A stretch of DNA of 64,000 nt from Betaproteobacteria bacterium. Its GTDB lineage: Bacteria > Pseudomonadota > Gammaproteobacteria > Burkholderiales > Ga0077523. Under the pieces are notes generated by a model. It was given only the letters and a program-made list of their open reading frames with translations. It made no database searches and had not been told where the DNA came from. The stretch is taken from the NCBI GenBank assembly GCA_016713305.1, contig JADJPK010000008.1:434001-498000 (forward strand). The letters are read 5' to 3'. The translations under genes were made by a program, and so were the position numbers. Position 1 is the first letter of the stretch; every line of letters begins with the position of its first letter. Of this stretch, positions 1 to 7,403 are shown in pieces.

Positions 1-447
1 ACCTGGATCGCAGTGGTCGACATCGATCACTTCAAACGCATCAACGATCGCTACGGGCATCTCTTCGGCGACGAGGTCCTGCTGCTCATGGCGCGGCTCA
101 TGCGCTCCGCCTTCCGGACCAGCGACGTGCTGTTCCGGTTCGGCGGCGAGGAGTTCGTGGTGCTTCTTGCCCTATCGGACGCGGCGGGGGCGGAAACCGC
201 TTTGGAACGCTTCCGCTATCAGGTGGAGGCTTTCGACTTTCCGCAGGTGGGCGACGTCACGGTGAGCATCGGTTTCAGCCGCGCCACGGTACGGGACACG
301 CCCGAGGCGGCGTTCGAGCGCGCCGACGAGGCGCTCTACTACGCCAAGCAGAACGGCAGGAACCAGGTCAGGAGCTACGAAGCGCTGCGCGACCTCGGCG
401 TGATCGCGCCGAAGAAGGTCGAAAGCGGCGAGATCGAACTGTTCTGA
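1..447 (+). CDS. Diguanylate cyclase, C-terminal GGDEF domain (partial)
   Basis: The gene enters from outside the window, so only the last ~149 residues are seen. The fragment begins inside the GGDEF fold (VVDIDHFKRINDRYGH, which carries the metal-binding Asp) and contains the active-site loop as FRFGGEEFVVLL, so it should make cyclic di-GMP from two GTP. The later ADEALYYAKQNGRNQV block is the usual end of the domain. A tail of about 25 residues follows. No RXXD inhibitory site is evident before the GGEEF loop in the part that is visible. N-terminal sensor domains, if any, lie upstream and cannot be judged. Confidence 0.93.
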   Translation, partial: TWIAVVDIDHFKRINDRYGHLFGDEVLLLMARLMRSAFRTSDVLFRFGGEEFVVLLALSDAAGAETALERFRYQVEAFDFPQVGDVTVSIGFSRATVRDTPEAAFERADEALYYAKQNGRNQVRSYEALRDLGVIAPKKVESGEIELF

Positions 448-474
448 CGCAGTACCCGAGGTGCCGGTGGGAGA

Positions 475-1344
475 TCAACGCCTGCGCGCCTGGTTCGCAA
501 TCACGGCGCCCACCACGAGCGCGGCACCCGCAAGCTGCAGTCCCGTCAGGCGTTCGCCCACGGCCAGCCACGAGATCACCGCGACGAACACCGGCTCCAT
601 GTTGAGCACGACGGCGGTCTGCATGGGGCCGAGCCGCGGCAGCAGCAGATACAGCCCGACGATTCCCAGCGCGTAGAAGGCGGCAAGTCCCGCAAGTCCC
701 GCCCAGGCGATCTGCTCCGAGGGCCAGCGGACGTTGTCCGTGCCCACGGCGATTCCGCCGATGACGGCGGTGGCCGCCGTGAACATGAGCAGCGTCCGGA
801 AGGGCGCATTGAGCCCGGGGGCGAGCCTGGGCGTGAGCGTGAGCGTCCCGGTGAAGACCACGGCTGCGCCTACCGCGGCCGCCACTCCCCAGGCGTCGAC
901 GCCGGCAGGGCTCACGCCCAGCACGAGCAGCAACCCCGAGAAGGCAGCCACCAGAGAAAGTGCCAGCGTGCGAGTGATGCGATGGTCACCCGTGAGTGCC
1001 GAAACGAGGGCAGTGAAGAACGGGTAGGTGTAGAAGAGCAGGATGGCCACCGTGACGGGCAGGCGCTTCACTGCCAACTGGATGAGCAGCGTCTGGCCCA
1101 CCACCCCAAGGGCGAGGACGAACGAGCCGGCGAGGTCTCCGCGGGTGACCGGTGAAAATGCGCGCCGCGACAGAACGAAGAGCAGGACGACCAGACTGGC
1201 ACAGAACGCCCGCAGGGTCGCGGCGGTGAGCAGGTTGACCCCATGCCCGAAGGCGATCCGCGCGGACACGTGGCCCGAGGCGAGACTGGCGGCACACAGC
1301 AGCAGCCCCGCGACCGCGAAACCCCCGCCCGCCGCAGGTTTCAT
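475..1344 (-). CDS. EamA/DMT-family membrane transporter
   Basis: A 289-residue, very hydrophobic protein with about ten predicted membrane segments arranged as two EamA halves, as in RhaT/YdcZ-type drug/metabolite transporters. The C-terminal half has the family pattern of a paired helix around GPMQTAVVLNMEPVFVAVISW and ends VGAVIANQARRR. The start at 1344 was chosen because it overlaps the stop of the upstream lipoprotein gene by four bases (ATGA) and gives an N-terminal membrane segment directly. A longer reading into 1524 would only add an Arg/His-rich non-coding stretch. The substrate cannot be inferred; the family exports amino acids or other small metabolites. A second, separate EamA gene is at 22613–23533. 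Confidence 0.88.
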   Translation of the reverse strand: MKPAAGGGFAVAGLLLCAASLASGHVSARIAFGHGVNLLTAATLRAFCASLVVLLFVLSRRAFSPVTRGDLAGSFVLALGVVGQTLLIQLAVKRLPVTVAILLFYTYPFFTALVSALTGDHRITRTLALSLVAAFSGLLLVLGVSPAGVDAWGVAAAVGAAVVFTGTLTLTPRLAPGLNAPFRTLLMFTAATAVIGGIAVGTDNVRWPSEQIAWAGLAGLAAFYALGIVGLYLLLPRLGPMQTAVVLNMEPVFVAVISWLAVGERLTGLQLAGAALVVGAVIANQARRR

Positions 1345-1586
1345 TGCCCGCCGGCTTTGCGGCGTTCCCGCTCGTAGTCCTCGTAGGTGGGCGCCGGCTG
1401 GGTCGAACGTTCCATCGGCGTCTGCATCGTGGTGTCGCGCGTGCGCACACCCTCGTACACGTTGCGGGCAGGATCCGCGCATCCGGTCATGACCAGCGCC
1501 GCGAGGGTGGCGCCGACAGCCCATGTCCAGGCGCTCGCGGCGCCATGCCTCGGGGAGTCATCTGCGATCCGGGGACGCCTTGTCAT
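1341..1586 (-). CDS. Small predicted lipoprotein
   Basis: An 81-residue protein with an N-terminal signal and the lipobox LVMTGC (Cys at about residue 36), so it is probably lipidated and periplasmic or outer-membrane facing. The mature part is short, polar and rich in charged residues (MQTPMERSTQPAPTYEDYER). Both ends overlap neighbours by four bases: its start lies in the stop of the exported protein upstream (1583) and its stop in the start of the EamA gene, so the three genes should be translationally coupled. I do not recognise a family. Confidence 0.7.
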   Translation of the reverse strand: MTRRPRIADDSPRHGAASAWTWAVGATLAALVMTGCADPARNVYEGVRTRDTTMQTPMERSTQPAPTYEDYERERRKAGGQ

Positions 1587-2392
1587 TGCCGTGCCAGGAA
1601 CGCGTCGAAATAGGCCTGCATCTGCGGCCGCATCGCCTTCATCGCGTCCTGCACTTCGAACCCCACGGAATCGATGTAGCGGATGATCGCGCCCTGGACC
1701 ATGACGCCGTTCACCTTGGCGTACCGGAGTCCCGGGCAGTAGCGGCTGTCGGGGCTGCAAGCCACGAACTGGAATGCTTCCGGGTTGAGCGTGGAGAATT
1801 CCAGTTCGTTGTCCTTCTTGGGGATGCGTGGCTGGGCGGCCTTCTGCAATGCCTTCAGCTCCGCTTCCGCGCCCTTGAGGTCGTACTTGAAGCGGCCGGT
1901 GTAGGTGTAGTTGAAGAGCGTCGTCTCGCCCATGAACCAGTCCATGAGCGCGAGCTGCGCCTTGCCCGACTTGCTCTCGAAATGCGTGGCGATCGTGTCG
2001 GCGGACTCGCCGTCGAAGGTGTTTGCCACGTATTCGCGCCGGATGTCCTTGACCCAGCCGCCGGCGTTGACCCGCGAGAGCCGCGGGATGGTCGTCTCCT
2101 GCACGAGGCGTGCTTCCGCCTCGTTCCACTCGGCCACACCCTCCTTCCAGCCGGGGCCGAGATTCTCTTCCTTTCCCCACCCCGCCAGGAGATCGCGCGC
2201 CACGCGGATCGACGCCTGCTTCACGATCAGGGCGGCGGCCCCCGTGATAAGGATCTCGTCGTGCGCCTGGGCGACACGTTCGACCGCATCCTGCTTGTTC
2301 CGCTCGTCGTCTTCCTTCTCTCCGGCCGACGTCCACGCAACCTGACCCGTCAGCGCGATGGCGACGGCCGCACTCCAGAAAAACTTGTTCAT
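1583..2392 (-). CDS. Exported conserved hypothetical protein
   Basis: A 269-residue protein with a clear Sec signal peptide (MNKFFWSAAVAIALTGQVAW, cleavage near TSAGEK). The mature part is mostly helical and has one Cys pair in FQFVACSPDSRYCPG, which could form a disulphide in the periplasm. I do not recognise a domain with confidence. It is the first of three overlapping genes (this one, a lipoprotein, an EamA transporter). Its start at 2392 follows an intergenic hairpin at 2414–2437, which separates it from the Sel1 gene. The reading frame also runs on upstream, without a stop, into the broken Sel1 gene; that fusion is artificial. Confidence 0.72.
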   Translation of the reverse strand: MNKFFWSAAVAIALTGQVAWTSAGEKEDDERNKQDAVERVAQAHDEILITGAAALIVKQASIRVARDLLAGWGKEENLGPGWKEGVAEWNEAEARLVQETTIPRLSRVNAGGWVKDIRREYVANTFDGESADTIATHFESKSGKAQLALMDWFMGETTLFNYTYTGRFKYDLKGAEAELKALQKAAQPRIPKKDNELEFSTLNPEAFQFVACSPDSRYCPGLRYAKVNGVMVQGAIIRYIDSVGFEVQDAMKAMRPQMQAYFDAFLARQ

Positions 2393-2413
2393 TGCCTGGC
2401 TCCTGTATCGGTG

Positions 2414-2437
2414 CCCCGGCGCATTTCCGCGCCGGGG
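2414..2437 (-). terminator. Intergenic hairpin, possible terminator or attenuator
   Basis: A perfect 9-bp inverted repeat, CCCCGGCGC and GCGCCGGGG, around the loop ATTTCC. It lies between the end of the Sel1-repeat gene and the start of the exported protein gene, both on the minus strand. There is no T-run on either side, so it is not a classical intrinsic terminator; it may stabilise RNA ends or attenuate read-through. Confidence 0.45.
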
Positions 2438-2462
2438 ACGGAATTCCGGGTAGTGCGGTGAG

Positions 2463-3142
2463 TCACGCTTCGTCCTGCGCGGGTCCGGCCCCGCCGTGCC
2501 CGCGGGCGAAGCGCGCGGCGGCGGCCCCCGCGCGGGAGTCGACGAACTCCTGCGCCTGCGATTCGTACTCCTGCCGCAACTGCGGCTGCCGGGCGAGGAG
2601 ACGTTCCTTGCCATCGACCGCCCGTGCTTGTCCGCGGCGAAGGTCAGCAGGTCGAGCGCCTTGGCAGGATCCGCTGCGGGGACGGTCCCCTGGAGATGCA
2701 GCAGTGCGAGGTTCGTCGCGGCCTGCTCGTGCCCCTGCGCAGCCGCTCGTTCGTACAGTTCGACCGCCCGGGAAAGGTCGGCGGGCCCGCCGCGCCCGGC
2801 CTGCAGCATGCGCGCAAGATGCATCTGGGCCTCGGCGATCCCCTGCGCCGAGGCGGCCTCATAGCATTGCCGCGCAGCGAGGTCGTTGCGGCTCGTGCCC
2901 TGGGCCAGTTCCATCATGTTGCCCAGCGCGAATTGTGCCCATGGGTGGCCTTCGCCGGCGGCGCGCGAATACCAGTGGAACGCCTTGCGAAGGTCCAACT
3001 CGACGCCGCCCTTGACCGGGACGTCGTGCAGGCAGGCCAGATCGAACATCGCCTTGACCTCGCCGGCTTCGGCCCGGCTCTCCAGTTGGGCAACGAAGGC
3101 GGGATCGATCGTGACCGTCGCGGAAGAAGAAATCTCGTTCAT
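2463..3142 (-). CDS. Sel1-repeat (SLR) protein, frameshifted
   Basis: About 226 residues once repaired. It carries tandem Sel1-like helical repeats (AFHWYSRAAGEGHPWAQFAL, ARQCYEAASAQGIAEAQMHL, AVELYERAAAQGHEQAATNL), the scaffold found in adaptor and signalling proteins. No signal peptide is visible, so it is probably cytoplasmic. The start at 3142 (MNEISSSATV) is preferred to an upstream Met. Near 2636 the frame shifts by one base: the last repeat (LLTFAADK) continues in another frame as ARAVDGKERLLARQPQLRQ and ends at a TGA at 2463–2465. Without this shift the frame runs into the next gene. A sequencing indel is the likely cause. Confidence 0.75.
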
Positions 3143-3254
3143 CGCAATGACAATGCTGCCGTCACCGCGTGGACGGTGCATTGAGGCAGCGCAAAAAGGA
3201 AGGAAGGCTTGCCGGCCGGTCGCCCTGCGGGCAGGTCCGGCCGGGCTCTGCGGG

Positions 3255-3839
3255 TCAGCGTTCGGTGGTCTTGCGGATGTCCTTGGTTTCGCTCCACTCC
3301 TCGATACCGGTCTGGATGTCGGTAAGGCTCAGGAACAACTGGTAGTAGACGTCCTTGACATCCTTCGTCTCCTTGACGATGGAGGTGATCTCGCCCGACA
3401 GGCGGTAGCCGGCACCGACCATCTTGCCCTGCTGGACCGCCTTTTCCTGATCGTAGTACTCGCCCTGCTGGCGCTTCAGTTCCTCGATCTGCTTCTGCAT
3501 CTCGGCGTTGTCCACCGCAAAGCGCACGCGCCGGCTCTTCTGCAGCGTGGAACGCATGCGGTTGGTGATGGCGCGCGTGTCGATGTACTCGCTGGTCTTG
3601 TTCTTGACCTCCTGGATCGTGACGATCGGGAGGTTGTTACTCTCGATCACCGGCGCTTGCAGCATGGACTGGGTCATCTGCTCGGCCAGCATCTGCAGGT
3701 CGGTCGAGCCGAACTGGTTGGTGACGGTCTCCACGCTGCCCGCGTCGCCGTAACGGGTCTTGGGTTTTGCGCAGCCTCCCGCCGCCGCGACTGCGACGGC
3801 CAGGGCGGCGATCAAGGCGAGTCTTCCGATGCTCTTCAT
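3255..3839 (-). CDS. lpoB: Penicillin-binding protein activator LpoB
   Basis: A 194-residue lipoprotein with lipobox AAAGGC (Cys 23). The body matches the LpoB/CsgG-like alpha/beta domain: NNLPIVTIQEVKNKTSEYID, then an ITNRMRSTLQKSRRVRFA helix and AGYRLSGEITSI. In enterobacteria LpoB is an outer-membrane lipoprotein that reaches through the periplasm to stimulate the peptidoglycan synthase PBP1b. The long disordered linker of E. coli LpoB is not apparent here. It is the last gene of a three-lipoprotein operon with a YcfL-like protein and a COG3014 protein; ycfL–lpoB adjacency also occurs in E. coli. The function in this species is inferred from the family. Confidence 0.87.
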   Translation of the reverse strand: MKSIGRLALIAALAVAVAAAGGCAKPKTRYGDAGSVETVTNQFGSTDLQMLAEQMTQSMLQAPVIESNNLPIVTIQEVKNKTSEYIDTRAITNRMRSTLQKSRRVRFAVDNAEMQKQIEELKRQQGEYYDQEKAVQQGKMVGAGYRLSGEITSIVKETKDVKDVYYQLFLSLTDIQTGIEEWSETKDIRKTTER

Positions 3840-3868
3840 CCCGTGTTCTCCTCGTTTGGCCGCGGGCG

Positions 3869-4306
3869 TCACTGCTGACCCATCACGATGAACTTGAAGT
3901 CGCGCGCCTTGGAATTGGGCGCCACGGTCGTGATCGTCTGCCGGGAGTTGCCGTACAGCAGGACGGGTTTCCAGGATTCCTCGTCGGCGGCGCGCATGCC
4001 TTCGGCGTCGGCCCAGCGGAACTTGTAGAGCAGGCGCTCGACGTCGCTCTCGTCGTTGAACACGACAATGTCCACCTTCAGCAGGTCGCCGGTCGTGGTG
4101 CAGCGGACTTCCTCGATCTCCACGTCGGGGGCGCTCTTGCCTTCCTTGGCGACCTTGGCCTTCACCAGATCGTCCATGGAACCGATCTTGGCGTCGCCGA
4201 TGGGGCAGCCGAACGCGAATCCGGGCTTCTCGAATCCCTTCTTGCCGCCGCAACCCGTGGCGACCACGGCGGCGACGAGCAGGACGAAGAGAGGGGCTAG
4301 TTTCAT
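3869..4306 (-). CDS. YcfL-like lipoprotein (DUF1425-type)
   Basis: A 145-residue lipoprotein with lipobox VVATGC (Cys 19). The mature part forms a small beta-rich domain: CTTTGDLLKVDIVVFNDESD, RLLYKFRWADAEGM and VAPNSKARDFKFIV fit the YcfL/DUF1425 pattern, in which a strand pair is followed by 'kW.d..G'. In E. coli ycfL sits directly before lpoB, as here. Its start overlaps the stop of the COG3014 gene by four bases, so the two are translationally coupled, and lpoB follows 29 bases later. The biochemical role of YcfL is not established; co-transcription suggests an envelope or peptidoglycan function. Confidence 0.8.
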   Translation of the reverse strand: MKLAPLFVLLVAAVVATGCGGKKGFEKPGFAFGCPIGDAKIGSMDDLVKAKVAKEGKSAPDVEIEEVRCTTTGDLLKVDIVVFNDESDVERLLYKFRWADAEGMRAADEESWKPVLLYGNSRQTITTVAPNSKARDFKFIVMGQQ

Positions 4307-5919
4307 TGCGCGGTCCTCCTGGGTGGTGGCAATGGGTGGGGAAACTCGATCACTTCCGTCCGAGCATACAACGGTTGCCCGGACTCGCCGTCGAAGCGGG
4401 TGCTCTGTGCGGGCGGCGGCGTCGTGGCGCCTCCCGGGGACGTCGCGGGACTGGCGAACGACTGCCCGCGGAGAAGCCGCACGCTCACCAACGCATGCCG
4501 GCCCGTCACGTTCACCTGGAATCCGGCCGTGCCCGATTCGGTCCGGATGTCCACGGCGTGCTGGCCCCGGGGGATCCGGACGCGCGCGATGGACACCTGT
4601 TCCGGCAGCATTCGCCAGCCGCGTTCGTCCGCCTGCTCCACGATCACGCCGCCGATCTGCACGGCCAGAAGCGCCAGCGCGGCGCCGAGGCCCCCGTCGT
4701 TCTGCTTCCGGTTGCGCTGGGCCATCTGCTGCTGCAACTGATACTGAGCGACAGCCTTGGAGCTTGCACGGATGAACGCCCGCAGCATGATCGACGGCAT
4801 TTCTTCCTTGAGCGCCCGCCGTGCCACGGCGTCCAGGTCCAGGACGTGCGCCGTGGGAACGCTGCCGTTGCGGTCCACCTGGACATCCGGCGCCTGGTAG
4901 GCCATCGGAGGGGGCGGCAGGATCGGGAAGGAGATGGGCATGGTCACGAACGTGCCATAGGCCAGGATGGGGATAGGCAGATTGAAGTTCTGCGAGATCC
5001 GGCCCGGGATGGCGCCGGTCTCGATGATCATCAGCATGTCGCAGGTGCCATCGTCCGCGGCGCTCGACCGCTCGTCCAGGCCGGCCAGCGCCTGTTCCAG
5101 CAGAGGCTGGCCCGGCTTGAGTTCGATCGCCTTGCGGTAGTCCGGTGCGCTCAGGCCGATCTCGCCCAGTGCCTCGTAGACGAAACCGGCGAGGTAATGG
5201 GAGAGCGCATTCTGATAACTGTTGCGCAGCGACAGCGCCTCGGGCGTTTCCAGCGCGTGCACCGGGTAGCCGCCGATCTCCTTGAAGCTGGGGTCCACCC
5301 CTCGCCGCTTCGCTTCCTCCTGGACCTTGAGATATTCCTGCGTGCGCAGTTCCGAGATGAAGGCCTCCCGCTCGTGGGTCCGCTTGATCTCCACCCGGGC
5401 ATTGTCCCAGTCGCCCCGCGCGAGGTGATCCATGGCCATGCGCGTGGTCACCATCACCTTCTCGTAGTCGTGCCCTTCGTAGGTACGGACCCGGTCGTTC
5501 AGCAGGTAGCTGGCGACCTGTCCCGTCACCCGGTCGGGATCGAGTCTGGAGGCCTGCTCCCAGGCGATCAGTTCGGCATCCGCGGCCGAGAGCGCGGCAA
5601 AGCTCCCTTCGTAGTCGCCCGCCATGCGCTTCAGCTCGCCCAGCTCCATGTGGTAGAGGAGGTCCTTGCCGCCCATCAGGGAATTGTTCTTCTCGACGAC
5701 CTTGATCGCCCCGGCCACGTCGCCGGAGGCCGCCCGGGACAGCGTCTCGTCCATCTCGGCCCGGTAGCTGCGGAAGGTGCCGCACCCTGCCAGCAGGGAT
5801 GCGCAGAGCATGGCCGTCAGGAAGCGCGGGAACCGGGGGGCCGCCACGCGGCTGGGATATCGCGTGGAGGCGAAGGATGTCGGGGAATGATCGCGGGTCA
5901 CCGCGAGAGGGCTGGACAT
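4303..5919 (-). CDS. COG3014-type TPR lipoprotein
   Basis: A 538-residue protein with lipobox SLLAGC and an N-terminal half of TPR-like helices (LYHMELGELKRMAGDYEGSF, GLSAPDYRKAIELKPGQPLL). The C-terminal half has proline-rich and beta segments (PISFPILPPPPMAYQ, VNVTGRHALVSVRLLRGQSF). This two-part form with YcfL and LpoB next door matches the COG3014 family, whose role is unknown but is linked to the cell envelope. The start is uncertain: ATG 5919 is used, but GTG 5847 gives a more standard lipoprotein signal of about 22 residues. No clear ribosome-binding site favours either. It is first in the operon COG3014–ycfL–lpoB. Confidence 0.78.
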   Translation of the reverse strand: MSSPLAVTRDHSPTSFASTRYPSRVAAPRFPRFLTAMLCASLLAGCGTFRSYRAEMDETLSRAASGDVAGAIKVVEKNNSLMGGKDLLYHMELGELKRMAGDYEGSFAALSAADAELIAWEQASRLDPDRVTGQVASYLLNDRVRTYEGHDYEKVMVTTRMAMDHLARGDWDNARVEIKRTHEREAFISELRTQEYLKVQEEAKRRGVDPSFKEIGGYPVHALETPEALSLRNSYQNALSHYLAGFVYEALGEIGLSAPDYRKAIELKPGQPLLEQALAGLDERSSAADDGTCDMLMIIETGAIPGRISQNFNLPIPILAYGTFVTMPISFPILPPPPMAYQAPDVQVDRNGSVPTAHVLDLDAVARRALKEEMPSIMLRAFIRASSKAVAQYQLQQQMAQRNRKQNDGGLGAALALLAVQIGGVIVEQADERGWRMLPEQVSIARVRIPRGQHAVDIRTESGTAGFQVNVTGRHALVSVRLLRGQSFASPATSPGGATTPPPAQSTRFDGESGQPLYARTEVIEFPHPLPPPRRTAQ

Positions 5920-6071
5920 GGCGGCTGGTTGGTGCGCCACACATTCTGACACGAACACGCGGGTGCTCCGCCTGCGGGGTCCACGCAGAAAGTCATGCCA
6001 GAACTACCCTGCTCCCGCCAGTTCGAGGGTGGCCGCCGGGCCCACGCCAGGGGCCCGGGGTTTGCGCCCTG

Positions 6072-7022
6072 TCAGTGGATGACCACGCCCCAGGGGGCTT
6101 CGCCGACTGGAACGTCGGCGATCTTCTTGTTGGTTTCGGTATCGATGACCGAGACGGCGTTGGAGCGGCCCGTGGCGACGTACACCTTCTTGCCGTCGGG
6201 CGTGATGGCCATGTTCCAGGGGCGCTTGCCGACCGGAATCGTGGCGACGACCGTATTGCTGGACGTATCGATGACCGACACGGTGGCATCCTTGCCATTC
6301 GAGACGTACACGCGCTGACCGTTCGGATGCATCACGACGCCGTTGGAGTAGTTTCCGGTGGCGATCTTGGCGATGACCTTGCGTGCCTGCCAGTCGATCG
6401 CGAACGTCGTGTTGGCCAGTTCGCATGCGACGTAGAGGCGGGAACCGTCGGGCGTGAAGGCCATGCCCCGCGGCCGGCTGCCGACCTGGATCTGCCCCAC
6501 CTGGGCGCGCTTCTCCACGTCCACGATGTCCACCTGATCGGCTTCCTCGGCGCTCGCCACGAGCCACTTGCTGTCCGGCGAGAACACCGCATGTTCGGGA
6601 TTCTTGCCTTTGACCTTGACCGAGAAGCTGCGCGCACCGGACGACGTCTCGATGAAGGCCACGGAGTTGCTCACTTCCACGGCGGCCACCACGTATTTGC
6701 CGTCGGGCGAGATGCTCACTCCTTCCGGCGATTCGCCCAGATCGATCGTGCGTTCGATCTTTTCCTGCTCGAGATCCACGACGAGGAGTGCGTTCTTGGG
6801 CTGATCGCTCACGTAGATCCGCTTGCCATCGGGGCTGATGGCGATCCCGCGCGGCTTCTGACCGGCGGGAATCGTCCGCACAACCTTGTCCATCGCGGTG
6901 TCGATCACGCTCAGCGTGCCGGACTTCTCGTTGGGGACGTAGGCGAAGGGTTCGGCGGAGGCCAGCGTCGTCATGCAGGCAATGCCGGCGCAGAGCCCGG
7001 CCCATGCGATTGCGGTTTTCAT
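6072..7022 (-). CDS. Periplasmic YVTN beta-propeller protein
   Basis: A 316-residue protein with a signal peptide (cleavage near LASAEPF) followed by seven blade repeats of the YVTN type. Each blade has a 'SPDGK.iYVa...n.vsVIDt....v.tIpvG..P.g' pattern, for example KPRGIAISPDGKRIYVSDQ and RPWNMAITPDGKKVYVATG. The form resembles the beta-propeller proteins found beside PQQ-dependent alcohol oxidation genes, but no such genes are in the window, so that role is only a possibility. Other propellers of this shape bind ligands, including vitamin B12 (BtuG in Bacteroides). AGGAG sits just before the second of two tandem ATGs, favouring 7022. It is divergent from the sensor kinase at 7404. Confidence 0.85.
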   Translation of the reverse strand: MKTAIAWAGLCAGIACMTTLASAEPFAYVPNEKSGTLSVIDTAMDKVVRTIPAGQKPRGIAISPDGKRIYVSDQPKNALLVVDLEQEKIERTIDLGESPEGVSISPDGKYVVAAVEVSNSVAFIETSSGARSFSVKVKGKNPEHAVFSPDSKWLVASAEEADQVDIVDVEKRAQVGQIQVGSRPRGMAFTPDGSRLYVACELANTTFAIDWQARKVIAKIATGNYSNGVVMHPNGQRVYVSNGKDATVSVIDTSSNTVVATIPVGKRPWNMAITPDGKKVYVATGRSNAVSVIDTETNKKIADVPVGEAPWGVVIH

Positions 7023-7403
7023 CATGCTCCTGATCGTTGTCGGGTCGCGGCCTTGGACGCCAGCCGTGCACGTAAAGTTCTTCCTGACGGGCGCGGAGTA
7101 TCGCACGCATCGCCGGCGATGCCAGCCCGCGCAGGTGTCCCTGGCTGATCATCTCTCAACCCAAACGTCACGCAGATGTCGCTGTTGACGCGGATCAGCG
7201 TTCGCGCGCTGCCCCGTTCGCAGAGGCGATGCCGATGCGGCAGCGGACGGCGATCGGGAATGGGGGAATGTCGGGAGCAATTCCCATGGGCATGCTGCGA
7301 CCGGCGCGTGAAAATGTCAGATCGGTTCCGTTGGCGAATGGGGTCTCTTCGACATATAAGCTATGCCACGGTGCAAAAATGCGCGGGCGCCGCGGAGCTA
7401 CGG
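7023..7403. other. Divergent intergenic region
   Basis: A 381-base region between the leftward propeller gene and the rightward sensor kinase. It should hold both promoters. The only clear signal is the palindrome GGGAGCAATTCCC at 7273–7285, one of four copies of GGGA-N5-TCCC in this locus. I could not assign -35/-10 boxes with confidence, and I see no RNA gene here. Confidence 0.5.
7273..7285. promoter_or_regulatory. Candidate operator GGGA-N5-TCCC, site 1
   Basis: The sequence GGGAGCAATTCCC is a dyad with 4-bp arms. It lies about 120 bases before the sensor-kinase start and 250 bases before the divergent propeller gene. The same arms recur at 9433, 9511 and 9533, upstream of the TonB receptor. 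The likely binder is one or both of the NarL-type regulators encoded at 8747 and 13449; this is inference. Confidence 0.45.

Noticed and set aside
4306..5949. Long open frames antisense to the lipoprotein, glc, TonB and cstA genes
   Set aside because: They follow the codon shadow of the real genes in GC-rich DNA, have odd His/Arg/Asp composition and no recognisable domains.
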